A DNA stretch of 64,000 nt from Capitella teleta. Its lineage: Eukaryota; Annelida; Polychaeta; Capitellidae. This document shows, in pieces, positions 38,096-49,760 of this stretch. A program made the translations under genes and the position numbers. How positions within the stretch are numbered: the first letter of the stretch is position 1; every line of letters starts with the position of its first letter. The stretch covers positions 283,093-347,092 of the forward strand of contig KB293367.1 of NCBI GenBank assembly GCA_000328365.1. The letters are read 5' to 3'. Under the pieces are notes generated by a model. That model was not told where the DNA came from, searched no databases, and was given only the letters and a program-made list of their open reading frames with translations.

Positions 38096-40760
38096 TCAGC
38101 CGTCGAAATTGGCTTGCATATTTGCCCGATGCTAATATGCCGTAATTGATGTGAGGTATGAAAACTGATTGATAAATTGTTTGGAGAATATTGCTCGGAA
38201 TGGTATGTTTTAATTTGCTTTGAACTCCGTCTATTTTTAGAGAGTTTGGTGGCTGTTTTGATGACGTGAGGTTTGAGTGTGAGATGTTTGTCAATGATGA
38301 TTCCGAGGAAGTTGGTTTGGTCTGTGTTTTCTATTGGTTGGTCATTGAGTGAAAGTCCTGGAGGTGGGATGTTACGATGAGGAGTATAAAATGTGATACA
38401 TTTTGTTTTGCATGCGTTGAGTGAGTTTGTTGGTGCATATATTGTTGGTTTGTTTGTGGAAATATTCGTGTACTTTATTTAGTTCAGTATTGATGTTTGT
38501 GGTGTTGTTGGGATTAAGTGTTGCAAATAGTGTGCTGTCGTCGGCATATGTTATGAAGTTGAAGTAGTTAGAGCTGTTGTGAATGCCATTGATGTATATG
38601 AGGAAGAACAGGGCCGTAGGGTTGAGCTTTGAGGGACCCCTGTCGATATGTTTGGGGTGTTGGATTTTGTGTCTTGTGTGTTTTCTGTTGGTGAGGTACT
38701 AGTATTTAGTGCAGAGTTGAAGTGCAGTGTCGTGTCGTGTAATTTGTAGTGTTTTAAGTTTTTGGATGAGAATTTGATGATCAAGGCAATCGAAGGCTTT
38801 GGTCAGGTCTACAAAGACGGACGTGGGTGTGTGATAATGATCCATTGATTGTGTCTATTAGTTCAAGTATTGCGTGATCAGTGGAGTGTTTCTTTCTAAA
38901 ACCATATTGGCTATTATAGTAAATGGTTGGTCTATCTGATGAAGAATGATTTTTTTTTTTTGAGTATTTTGGAGAGAGTTGGTAGGAGTGAAATTGGTCT
39001 GTAGTTTTCGCTGGTGTCTCGATTGTTTTTTTTTGTTTTTTTTTTTTTGTGGAGGGGTTTTATTTTTTGCTATTTTCAGTGAATCAGTGAATCAGGAAAG
39101 ATGGAGGTATTGATCACTTGATTTGTGATGAGTGTAAGTGGGTGTATGAGTATATCTTTGTCTGTTTGTTGTAGTGATTGAAGGAGCTGCGAGAACTCTT
39201 CGGTGAAGTTCATTCGGTCGTAGGCAGATTGATTTGGAGGCCGATAAATACTACCAATTATATGAGGCCCCTTGAGAGGGGAGTTGCTTTTATGGAAACA
39301 AACATCCCCTCCCATAGGGAGCCATTGGTCGTAATAGGTAGTGCGTCAGGTATGTAGCAGTTTATAATGTACATGGCTACTCCGCCGTGTGTCGAGGACA
39401 AGGCATTTCGCCATATCAGCTGGTAGTTTTGTAATTGAAGGAGCGATACATCGGCATCATCCGCAAGCCATGTCTCCTGCAAGCAGAGAACATCAAAAGA
39501 ATTAGAATGTGAATTGAGAAAGAAATGAAGAAGAGAATATTTAGCATTAAGACTTGGGCAATTGATTGCGGCTATTTTGGAGTATTCTATTTGGGTGAGT
39601 AATGTATTGAGTTGGTCGTGGGTGTAATAATGTGATACTTTTAATTGGGTGCATGTTGGGTTCATGTGGGTCATTTAGGATGTCTTTTTAAATTTTAATG
39701 AGTGTGAATGATTGTGTTGTATGAATGAGGGTGTAGAGTTGTTGTATAGTGTAAGTGTTGGCATATTTGCGTGTGTGTTTAATTAGTGAGGGTGTGGGAT
39801 GGAGTGATATTAACTCCTGTGTACTATACAACTTGCATGACGTTGAAAATAAGCATAATTAAATTATAATAATGTGATAAATAAATAATGTAATAACTTT
39901 GTACCGTAGTAATTCTTTGATTTGATTTATTTTATTTTTTATTTTATTTTTTATTTTATTTATTTTTTTAACATAATTCATAGTCCAATTTTCATTATTT
40001 ATGCATCAAAGATGTCGAAACGGTATGCCTTGTAGCCCTTCTTGAGGCGGGCATAGATTTTGCCACCCTAGGACCATGCGCTTTCGTAATGTTCATCAGT
40101 GCTGACGGATTTCAGGGGACGGAAGTTGGAAGCCGTTAAGTCCTCTTGAATGTAGATGCCTCGTCCTTTGAACTGTCTCCCAGCACGGATTACGTCATCC
40201 CTAACGTCCCTGGCATGGAAACTCATAATGATAGGGTTCGTTTGAGTCTTCGTTTTAGCGGTGGTTTCTTCTTGGTCAGCATCATTATTGGGGTTCTTGG
40301 GAGCAATAGGAAGGGAGTGGGCGGCGTAAATATCACATGTGGAGTTGGTAAATGCTTCATTATATTATGGTCTTTCAGGTTGAAGTTATTGTTTATGAAA
40401 TGAATGAATTAAGCCATGTATCCTCAGGCGTGATCGCCTAGAATATTGTTCCAGGCGATTCAGTGCAAGCTGACTTTTCTTAAGTCGTTCCCATAAGTCT
40501 GTTGAGGTCTGTTCCTGTTTATTTAGCCGGTCCATCAGCTCAGCGGATGCAGCCTCCTCCGCTTTGATACGTGCATCCATCGCTGCCAGTTTTTCATTAA
40601 AGAGGGCAGTGGCCTTCTCCAAAGCGTCAGACACGAGACGATTGATCTCTTCCCTGGCAATCAGGACTTCGGATGTGGTGGATCCAGAACGGAATTCGGG
40701 CATTTTAATTGGGTGGAATGCGTAGGGGAGACTAATATGGATGTGGGATGTACACAAGAG
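38085..40760 (-). mobile_element. Defective Jockey/CR1-group LINE with ORF1 and ORF2 remains
   Basis: On the minus strand, ORF1 starts at about 40703 with MPEFRSGSTTSEVLIAREEI. It has a coiled coil and then the LEQYSRRSRLRIHGL hallmark of LINE RNA-binding ORF1 proteins, and resumes around 40260-40010 with HARDVRDDVIRAGRQFKGRG. ORF2 begins near 39674 with an APE-type endonuclease (FDVLCLQETWLADD, GSIYRPPNQS). It jumps at about 39150 straight to reverse-transcriptase motifs (LITNQVINTSIFPDSL, then YRPISLLPTLSKI and QYGFRKKHSTDHAI), indicating an internal deletion of the end of the endonuclease and start of the RT. Several stops and frameshifts follow. The RT C-terminus is lost where the Tc1 remnant begins. 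The element is inactive. Confidence 0.8.
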
Positions 40761-42500
40761 TCTAATAAAAAGTCAACTCACAATTTCATAGAGCAAAGTG
40801 CAGAGTCCAAAATGCGGTGATGTGCAGAATCCTGGTGCAGAAATCCCGAAACCCCGAATAGTCGGTGCCGAAGTGGCGGAATAGCTCAAACCGCGCATCA
40901 TTTTGATGGACTCATTTGAACATGCATCAAAATCAGGGGGCTAGAATAAAAGCAAAATTCCAGCCGATGGGCTTCATCATGTCAAGCAGCTGCGACACCA
41001 TCTGGCGATGTCAGAACGCATCCGATGTGGAGAGCAGGAGCTGTTTGATAGCGGCATACTTCGTTGTTCAAAGGGGTGTCGTCAGAAGAACGGCTACGTG
41101 AACGGCAGCGGCTGAATCCAAGGAAGCCACGATGTGCCAGCACTTGGTTTCGTCAGATGTCACGCCACGAAGGCCGAACTGCGCCTCGGCTTGGGCAACC
41201 AAGCGGCAGCGCTCGCTGTCCAGAAGACTGGCAATTTTACAGCAACTGCGGTCATGGCGTGGTTAAGTGTAATTCAAAAAACGGAAGTCCCTACTTATAG
41301 ATACTCGAACACCTAGGTGTTGAAGAGAATACTTGATCTTTTATTTCATCATGAAAAGCGAAATAGACACGAATGAACTTGACATATCTGGCATCACTGT
41401 GGGGGTGTCACATACATTTTCGCTCTACTTGATTTGCTCAACGCACAGGGCGTGAGGCATTCGTGGCAACCACACTCTTCTCATAGTGAATCGAAAATAA
41501 AGTGTGTCCAGCAATGTGCTTAAGGTTCCCCAGGTAATTTATACTGCACGAGAGGAGTTATAGTTATTCATTGCACAGAAGCAGTGAGAATTTTGATGCT
41601 GTAGATGTCGGCATTGATTTGCTTATTCGCAAAATTCGCACGCAATCGGGGCTCTCGAACTCAGGTGTAAAGAAATCATTCAAAAGAATATGCATAAACA
41701 AGCACACAAAAGGATTGCATGCATGCAGCTATATTTTAGATCCTTATGCAAACCCATACCCATTCCGTTTTGTTCCCATTCGCACGGCGCAATCTTGAAT
41801 ATTATTGGCAGGTTAGATTGTTGAGTCACTTTTCAAAAAACGCACAGTCTTAGTACGGTGTACATCTACTGGTGTTTCTCACCGCAGAGCTCATCTGATA
41901 TAAACTCAGTAATTTCATATTAACATCGATGACGTCGTTGATCCGGGTATGACCAGGATGCGGAGTGGCGCTCCTTCGAATACAGCTCCTGGTCCTTCTT
42001 CCATGGAAGGACAAAGGTAAAGGATAAAACGAAAGAGAAAGGGAGAAGATTGAGAGAGTGGAGATAGTTAAGTATCTGGTATTGTACCTTACAACAGGCG
42101 GCAACAGCTGCGTGGACATCAAAAATTAGGATTGGCATGGCCAAGTCAGTCACCAGCAACATGGCAGAAGGGCTGGCATCGAGCCAACCGAGCAGAAATA
42201 CAATGCCATGCAAGGGTTGAAGGTTGCGGGGCCGGGGAAAGGGGGGATTATATACTAGTACCTTGTGAAGGTGTTTATTATAAAGCTGTGTTGATCTTGA
42301 CGGTTATCGTATTCACATGAAAGGAAAGTGAAGCCTGCCGCTGCTAATGACGGCCTTGGTTTACAGTTTTGATTCCTCTCATGCAACGCGAGCTCAGGTG
42401 TAAACAAAACAACGCTGAATTTACAAAAGGTTTTATCGGAAATTCTCGCATGTGTATCTTCATAAAAGGACGTTGCACACCTGAGCTGATCATTGGCGGG
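40760..42500. other. Spacer between LINE and GPCR
   Basis: The first few hundred bases may be LINE 5' UTR. The rest shows no recognised exon; frames at 41064-41300 and 41571-41798 match nothing I know. A TATATA sequence lies near 42249, about 260 bp upstream of the GPCR ATG, and could serve its promoter. Confidence 0.4.
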
Positions 42501-42513
42501 TTTAGTTGGCGAA

Positions 42514-43557
42514 ATGAACACCGACATCCAGGAAGCCTTGGGCGGTGATGCCTTCAGCGTGTCGACATCGACGGTTGAAGCTTTTGCCACCGAAGAAAGC
42601 CAGCTGAGTTTGAGCACCAGGGCATATCGTGCCTCTGTATGCGTCATCGGGTGCGTGGGCGTCCTGGGAAACGGCGTCGTCTTCGTCGTCATGGTCAGCA
42701 ACAAAAAGCTACGACGCCTCCTGACCAGCACGCTCATCGCCAACCAGGCGCTGGTGGACATGATGTGCGGTCTGACCCTCGTCTTGACCTACGGCTACAA
42801 GTCAGCGCCGGTCACTCGCTTCAATGGACAAGGCCGAGAGATACTTTGCTTCCTCTTGCAAAATGAGTTGCTGCTCTTTGGCGCTTTGAATGCCTCGACG
42901 TACTGCCTGATGGTCATCACCCTGGAGCGCTACCTGATGATAGTTCGACCAATATTCCACCGAACCTCATTCAGTAAGCAGTGGGCCATCGGTTTGGCAG
43001 CAACTGCTTGGCTGGCCGGCTTCTTGTGGAACGGCATCCCGACTGGAGTGACAACCCGGGTGCGGGGAAGCGGGAAATGCTCACTCTACAATTACCGCAG
43101 CTACGAGGAGCAAGAGGTGTTTGGTTACGTGTACGTGGCGGCCACGTTCTTTGTGCCCATGGTGCTGTTTGGCGTGGCGTATGGTCACATGATGGCCGTA
43201 CTCGGGCGCAGGGTTCGCCAGGTCAACCAGAAGGACTCAAAGGACAACAACATGAGCCGGGCCCAAGTCAACCTCACCAAGACCATGGTGCTCGTCACGC
43301 TCGCCTTCGCCATCTGTTGGACGCCCAACCAGATTATGTACATGCTCTTCAATGCTGGAGTGCTGAGTCCTTGGGGTGGTCCAGTCTACATCGCAACCTT
43401 GTTTATGGCATTCCTCAATTGCTGCATCAACCCGTTTATCTATGCGCTCAAGTACGAGAGCTTCCGAGCTGTCATCTCTAAACCGATATGCAAGAAGAAG
43501 CCGATCGCAAAAGTACCAACAGTAAACAGCGAGACAACGCGTCAAGGAGGCATTTGA
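42514..43557 (+). CDS. Rhodopsin-class G-protein-coupled receptor, orphan
   Basis: Uninterrupted 347-residue frame from the first ATG at 42514; an in-frame TTG lies seven codons upstream but ATG is preferred. Seven membrane segments are visible. Class A landmarks are the TM1 GNGVVFVVMV asparagine, the TM2 LVD aspartate, TM3 LERY (glutamate variant of DRY), the TM4 tryptophan and the TM5 FFVPMVLF proline. TM6 has FAICWTPNQ and TM7 NPFIYAL. Cysteines before TM3 (EILCFL) and in loop 2 (GKCSLY) can form the usual disulfide. The N-terminus (about 40 residues) lacks an N-glycosylation sequon. It resembles peptide receptors of the galanin/allatostatin-like assemblage, but I cannot assign a ligand. 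It is a plasma-membrane protein, probably intronless, with AATAAA at 43804. Confidence 0.9.
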   Translation: MNTDIQEALGGDAFSVSTSTVEAFATEESQLSLSTRAYRASVCVIGCVGVLGNGVVFVVMVSNKKLRRLLTSTLIANQALVDMMCGLTLVLTYGYKSAPVTRFNGQGREILCFLLQNELLLFGALNASTYCLMVITLERYLMIVRPIFHRTSFSKQWAIGLAATAWLAGFLWNGIPTGVTTRVRGSGKCSLYNYRSYEEQEVFGYVYVAATFFVPMVLFGVAYGHMMAVLGRRVRQVNQKDSKDNNMSRAQVNLTKTMVLVTLAFAICWTPNQIMYMLFNAGVLSPWGGPVYIATLFMAFLNCCINPFIYALKYESFRAVISKPICKKKPIAKVPTVNSETTRQGGI

Positions 43558-43559
43558 TG

Positions 43560-44400
43560 GCAATTGTAACTCTGAGAATCATTTTCATGCAGCAATATTT
43601 GTGAGATCGATACACTTATATGTTTGTTATTTTCCGCTGCATGGAATTATTTCGTGTATACTTGGTAATCATGTTGTTCGTGGCAGCGCTGGAAGACTTA
43701 AAAAATATGGGTTTGACTGCAGACTCTGCACAATACTTGATTTTGTTATTTTCGTCTTTTATAGGCATGTTATATATCACAATGATAATTGTTTTAGTAT
43801 TGCAATAAATTACTAGGGTGTGGAATTGCGTGTATATTTCTCCACAAGGCGGAAGAATTGTACAATTCAGAACACATTTTATCTTTTGCCAGATTCTTTT
43901 GCGCCCTCAATTTTTCCATTGTGTTTGGGGCAAAAGGAACTTCCTGGAATTAGGATTTCTCAGAACTCTGATACAGCTGCACAATGGTATTTCGTGCGCA
44001 TTGTAAATTTGCAAATGCCAGAGCCAAAGCATCGCATCTCATCCAACAGCCTAAGGTGATTGCCTGTGTTGCTATTTACTCTGTAAAGAGTCTACAGGTA
44101 TTTACACAATAGACTTACATACACATGCAGTGCGGCTATAGGGACGAATTGGGTGTGCATATCGACAGATGCCAGTGTATAATTCACTCCAATAACAATA
44201 TAGTGTCACTCCCCGTGGACTCTGTGTCAGTGTATCAGGCAACAATGATCAATGATACACGTCATTATCCCAGTATCAATGTGCAATTATAAAAAAAAAG
44301 AGTGCTTGCGGGTACACATGAAGATCGCATAAATATAAATGTCCCTAATTAACCCCTTTTATCTGCCAAAGATAGGCTTACTTTCACAGCCTTTAGGCTG
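43560..44400. other. Spacer between GPCR and innexin locus
   Basis: Contains the GPCR 3' UTR with AATAAA at 43804-43809. I see no further gene or RNA. Confidence 0.5.
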
Positions 44401-44459
44401 ACGGCTCATGCCCACCCAGATGCCTACTTGCACCCAACCCCCGCAACTCCCGTTCGCGA

Positions 44460-44627
44460 TGACGTCACGGCAGGAGAACCATCGATTCTCCCAAAAGAAC
44501 CAGGGCAGCAGCGTTTGGCAAACAGTTATGCGGGGCGAGTGATCAATAGAAGCGAGGTAGAACAACTAAACAGACCACGTGTGGATTATAGTTACTGTGT
44601 GGAGTGGACTTACAGCGGACAATACAG
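44460..44627 (+). promoter_or_regulatory. CRE and candidate 5' exon of the innexin gene
   Basis: A TGACGTCA palindrome at about 44460 is followed by sequence that ends in a consensus donor (AATACAG|GTATGT) at 44627. Acceptors at 45822 and 46421 lie immediately upstream of two innexin first coding exons, so this is a plausible shared 5' UTR exon. If joined to 45823, the reading frame is open through the junction and in phase with the innexin ATG, but it has no in-frame ATG of its own. Confidence 0.4.
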
Positions 44628-45835
44628 GTATGTCTAGTTACCATGGCTGTCAAACATTAAACAGAATGTCAATCATCGGATTATTCTATAATACACGCAT
44701 TTGTGTGATCAGTTTCGATCGCGATGCCAACTCAATTTGCTGAAATTGCTTTTGCTATCGAATCAGTTGACAATATTCACTATTAGCGAGGTACCTAGAG
44801 AGTTCTTAAAGTGGGGGATACTATTGTATAATGGGCCGGGAGCTGTGATTGTGTGTGATTGTATCAGTTGTCAGGCAGAATGGTTAGTTGTATCCAGCGT
44901 GCTATGTGCATACAAGTTTTAACCGTCGGTTTGTGAATATGTGCTGCCCCCGCAAAATCTCCCCTTTCTGATATCTCCTCCTCACTGCTGGAAATTGATC
45001 GATTTTTTTTTCTTCTTGGGGTGAATAACTGGTTATCGAGTCCAAGGTACGATATTGTTTGCACCTTCGCTGCGGCAGAAGGGCTCGCTCACCTGCTGTG
45101 CATTGCAGTATTGCCAGTACTGCACGCACTGAGTGACCGCCAGGTATTGCATCAATTCACATGCTGGTGGTGACGCAACAATGCCCAGGTCCCCTGTGTA
45201 AATATATAATTATTTGGTATTGCAGCACCTGTTCTCGCGACAGCACGTTCCCATGACAACCAGGAACTAGAATCACCTGCGTGTTGTGAATCTAATTATC
45301 ATCAGCTGTTTTTCTTCCAGCAACAATGACGTATTTCCAAACAGTGGCGTTTTAAATTTATGTCAATATTCTATCAGATAATGCTGTCAGCATTTTACTG
45401 ATTTTATACACACGCGGAAACGTAGGGGTGGTTATACGGGGTGTTAAATTGTTGAGGCACAGCAGATTCTGAAAATCGATAATTTGATCTTGCAATTACA
45501 CAAACTACGTGAACCCGATATGGGATTTCATCAGTTCTGCTGTCTCTCTCTGTAACACGATACAGAGATTAAACATGTCAAATAGTTGAATCGTTAACAG
45601 TATTAAACCTCATTGTTTTATGCGTACCCACATTCCAAGAAGACCTTGGTAAATTGACAATTATGGGTATTTTGTAGTAATTAGTTTGCACCGCAGCATC
45701 CACATGACTCAACATAGTTTTGCAGAAACATTACATCGCTGACGTTACTAAACCACTCGCGCCACAACCATGTTTGTTTTGTGCTTATAACTCGCGTTAA
45801 ATTCTCTCGTCACTCCTTGCAGGTACCACGATGTC

Positions 45836-46042
45836 ATGGATCGCTTCTACTCGTACTTCTTCAACGGGGATCCTCGCGCAGGCGGAGCTGACAGCTTCTC
45901 TGATCGACTAAGCTGCAACTACACCGTAGTGACCATTCTAATCGCAGTTGCCTTGGTTACGACTCGAGTTTACGTAGGAGAACCCGTATCTTGCTGGTGT
46001 CCCGCTTTCTTCACAGACAGTCATATTGATTACACGAATAAG
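45836..46042 (+). CDS. Alternative first coding exon of innexin (exon 1a)
   Basis: Preceded by an acceptor (TCCTTGCAG, exon from 45823), this 69-codon exon begins MDRFYSYFFNGDPRAGGADS. It continues through the first membrane span to VSCWCPAFFTDSHIDYTNK, then a donor (AAG|GTAATC) in phase 0. It matches innexin exon 1 over its length (N-terminal helix, TM1, first extracellular loop cysteines) but has no exon 2 of its own before the next exon 1 at 46459. Phase matches exon 2 at 46872. It may be an alternative promoter/exon, as in Drosophila shakB, or the remains of a tandem duplicate that lost its second exon. Confidence 0.65.
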
Positions 46043-46458
46043 GTAATCATTAACTATTATGATGTAACACGCTGATTCAGTTAGTGGTATACTTAACTAA
46101 ACAGACATAAAAATATTTAACATAAGCTGTGTGTGCTATGAGGTTAAGTAATTTTGTATTGATTTATATTCATTCAAATAGATTACAGAATCTTATATAT
46201 TTATAGTCACAGACTTCATGGCTTGATTTCTATTAGGCTAATATTGCTTCTTCTTTTATTCAACTCCTATAAAGAACATCGCTATGAATAAATATTCCAA
46301 AATTGTTACTGTGCTTTGGGGAATGACTTGGTGGTTGACTTTTTCCTTTCGCTTTTTAAATCACTTTTCCAATCCACATGCACCTTGCATGCGACCAACA
46401 TTTCCCTGTGTTCTTCTTCAGGTGTTCCTCGGATTATAATTGAGTGCACATTTTAGCC

Positions 46459-47849
46459 ATGGATAGACTATTAACCCTGTTCGGAGATTTCAAAGACCCT
46501 CGCTTGGGTGGAGCTGACAGTTTCTGTGACCGCCTCAGCTCGCGTTTCACCGTCGTGCTGTGCGCCCTATTCTCGCTACTGGTCACCACGACACACTTCG
46601 TGGGAACGCCAGTCAGCTGCTGGTGTCCTTCCTTCTTCACTGGTAGCCACATCGACTACACTAACAAGGTCGGTGGTTATGATAAGATCACCGCAATTCA
46701 CTCAACACGCTTGTTGGTGTTACACGGGAATGCTCGTTTGTTTAATTCACGCGCACGTATTAAGCTTTGTACATACTGCCTATATACTCTTTCTCTCTTT
46801 CTTTCAACCGGGTGGAAGAATAATTCGGAATGACGTTGTTTCGCTTATGTAACCGTGTTTGTTAATTGCAGGTATGTTGGACGACCAACACTTATTACTT
46901 ACCGTTCAGCGAGGACCATGTGCCGAAGGAAGGAGAAGAGAGACAGATGATCAGCTATTATCAATGGGTCTCTTTGATCTTATCTTGCCAAGCCGTCCTC
47001 TTCTATCTCCCTCGGCCACTCTGGCGACTCTTCAACAAGAAATCCGGCATGGCAGTCAGTACCATCACAGACGCCGCCATCGAATGCCAGCGCAAGACTG
47101 AGTCCGAGGGCGCCGACAAGACCATGCGCTACATGGTGAAGCACATGGGTCGCTTCTTACTGGAGCTCAGTCGAAATCACTTAATGGCCAACAAGTTCAA
47201 GAGCTTCTGGTGGGCGCTGTACGGCAACTACCTCGTCATCCTCTACATGATCATCAAGCTGCTGTACATCACCAACGTGATCGGACAGCTGTTTCTGCTG
47301 AACGCGTTCCTTGGAACTGATTACCATCTGTACGGGATCGACGTTCTCCGACGGATAGCGCGCAACGAGAACTGGACGACGTCGGATCGCTTCCCCAGAG
47401 TGGCCATGTGTGACTTTAAGATCCGTGTGCTTGGCAACATCCACCGCTTCACCGTGCAGTGCTCACTGCCGATGAACCTCTTCAACGAAATCATCTTCAT
47501 CTTCCTCTGGTTTTGGTTCGTGTTCGTTGCAGCTGCCACAGTAGGAAGTCTGCTCATGTGGTTGGCCAGCTCGCTGTACTTCCCATACCAGATGAAGTGG
47601 GTGAAATCGCGACTGATTGCGATGGAGAAAATCAAACATGAGACGAACAAGGAAAGAATTACAAAGTTCGTTTGCTTGTTTCTGCGTCGAGATGGCATCT
47701 TCATCCTTCGCATGGTAGCAAAGAACTCGAGTGATGTGATTGCAGCTGAACTGCTGGGTGGACTCTGGGAACATTACAAGGACAACGAGAAGTCGGTTGA
47801 ACGACTGTCTAGCAAGGACGAAGCGGTGCTCAGCGATCTCAACATATGA
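46459..47849 (+). CDS. Innexin gap-junction protein, copy 1
   Basis: Exon 1 is 46459-46668 and exon 2 is 46872-47849 (203-bp GT-AG intron, phase 0), giving 395 residues, normal for innexins. Four-membrane-span channel subunit that assembles into gap junctions and hemichannels. Seen: MDRLLTLFGDFKDP start, TM1, first extracellular loop with SCWCPSFF and VCW cysteines, the family signature YYQWVSL at TM2, the cytoplasmic loop, second extracellular loop cysteines (AMCDFK...TVQCSLP) and TM4 (FNEIIFIFLWFWFVFV). The 5' UTR acceptor is at 46421, and AATAAA lies at 48249. Exon 2 contains a tract nearly identical to copy 2 at 52.3 kb. Exon 1a upstream may replace exon 1. Confidence 0.93.
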
Positions 47850-48870
47850 AATTGACGCGTTCAATAATATTGTATCTTTCTGATCTCGTTGCTACATCAG
47901 CCAAGTGTCAATCCAGATTGGGGGAAAGAAGATTGATTGAGATGTGTTTGTTCTGTGCGCAATGCTATTGCATAGAATGTGTGTGTACCAACTTGCAATC
48001 CATAGACATGACTACGCTGCACTTGTTGGCGTATTACTTTGTCTGGGTGCATATATTGTACTCCAGTACGAGTTAATTCATATTTTCTAGACATCTTGAG
48101 TGTTCAATGAAAACAATCAAAAATGATCCATTGATGTATATGCAAAGTTGACCAATATATGCAATTCATTCGATACACAATAACTGCCTCATTCCTTTAA
48201 TCATTATGTTTGTTTGTTTCTTCTTTTCATTTCTTTTCTTTTTTTCAAAATAAAAATATTATAAATAAATTAAGTATATCATACGTTTTTTACGTGCAAT
48301 TTTTATTTCGTTAATACATCAGTCAACGTGTGTTGAGCTTCTCCATTGCACCCACCATTCACGTAATCATGTAATCTTCTACCATTTACTTGTAACTTTG
48401 TTCAGAATAATCTCCAATGAATTTGATGAGAATGATAATGAATATTGATATCAGAGTGTGAATGCGCACCCACCATATTTACGTCAATGGAATTTGCTAA
48501 TAAGTACAAACACAATTCATTCACAGCGTGATGACTATTAGTATTATATATTATTATGACTATTATTATTATATATTATTATGACTATTTAACTCTTCCA
48601 GCCAATTATACAGGTAATAAGTCTAATAACCTCGATAGTCATATTATATTCACAATGCATCCCATTAAAAAAATTGTAGACTACATAATCCAATATTGAG
48701 TGACCATTGGCGTTTAGCCAAAATTGCGCCCAAGCACATGTACAGCCAATGATTCAAATTTAATATAGTTGAATACACTTGAAATGTATTGGGTGATATA
48801 CAATAGTGTTCAACCCCTGTTCATGTAGTTAAGGAAGTACATTACGCAACACTCTTCATTCACACATAGT
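47850..48870. other. 3' flank of innexin copy 1
   Basis: Holds the innexin 3' UTR with a poly(A) signal at 48249-48254, then AT-rich DNA including a TATTATTATGACTATT repetition at 48537-48600. It carries one RTTACGCAAC site at 48841. No gene is seen. Confidence 0.5.
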
Positions 48871-48900
48871 TCTGGTTTGCCTCTTGACAATCAACAGTCG

Positions 48901-49140
48901 CTACTCGTACAAACTCCACCAGAAGAAGTAGTTCCTAAGCCTGTCGAATTTTTGAGCCAGTTGCTTCAATTTGTGTTCTTCCGCGTCCAAATCGCTCTGC
49001 GACGTCGCCAATTCACGCTCAGAACGTCGAATCAATCGCTGGATATTTTCGAAATCCATTTCTGTCGAATATCGTAGCAAACAAATATTATGCCAAATAC
49101 GTGTCACAGTATTGCTTTGTCCTTTAACTGACATTAACAG

Positions 49141-49174
<34 letters not shown>

Positions 49175-49760
49175 GTCCGCTAATATCCCAATCCAATCAT
49201 TGCTGAGATACTGATGCATTTCCCCTCAACATATTGCTCTATCAATGCCAGTCCTGCACTGAGTGACCTTAACATTAATTAATTAATGCAAGTATGTACG
49301 AGTACATACGTTTTGTGTGCTGGTGTGGCAATGCACTTCAATTCAATTTAGCATACGTGTTCAAGAAGGAATTACAAGTACTGCTTGGTTTGATCTCTAG
49401 CCTTGGCTTGCGCGTTTGACAGCTTGCTTGACCCTTCCTTGCCATGATGGGCAGTCTGTCGATTTCAGCATCCTCATCCTCACTCTCGATGATGTCGACC
49501 ATCTTCACGGGGCCCCAAGATGCGCACTCGAAATGATTCAATGGTCTGTTCCATGGCCTGTTGGAGATTGCTTGTCCTCAGGCATAACCAGTCGGACTTC
49601 GTGTTGTTGTATAGGCCTCTCAACTAGACGCTCCATGCAGCAGCGTCTTGCATCTGCTCTAACACCGTTGAACTCGTTTTATCTCGCTCAGTTTCAGACG
49701 GCGGATGTCCACCAGATCAGCTTTGTGGGTGAATCAATCTGCAGGTATAGATCAATTATT
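48901..49760 (-). pseudogene. Unidentified minus-strand coding-like fragments
   Basis: Three coding-like pieces lie on the minus strand. The first is a 49.7-49.55 kb piece starting MERLVERPIQQHEVRLVMPE. The second is an acidic-to-basic piece, VKMVDIIESEDEDAEIDRLP, at 49.54-49.34 kb. The third is a charged, helix-prone 52-residue piece beginning MDFENIQRLIRRSERELATS that ends at a stop at 48901; an ACAG acceptor-like site precedes its ATG. A 30-nt A run (plus strand) at 49141-49170 separates them. Frames do not join simply and no family is recognised, so this may be a decayed gene, a small spliced gene, or chance. Confidence 0.25.
49141..49170. repeat. Poly(A) tract
   Basis: About 30 consecutive A residues on the plus strand. 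No processed gene body is recognisable upstream. Confidence 0.95.

Noticed and set aside
49141-49170. Poly(A) tail of a processed pseudogene
   Set aside because: No recognisable gene body or target-site duplication next to the A run.
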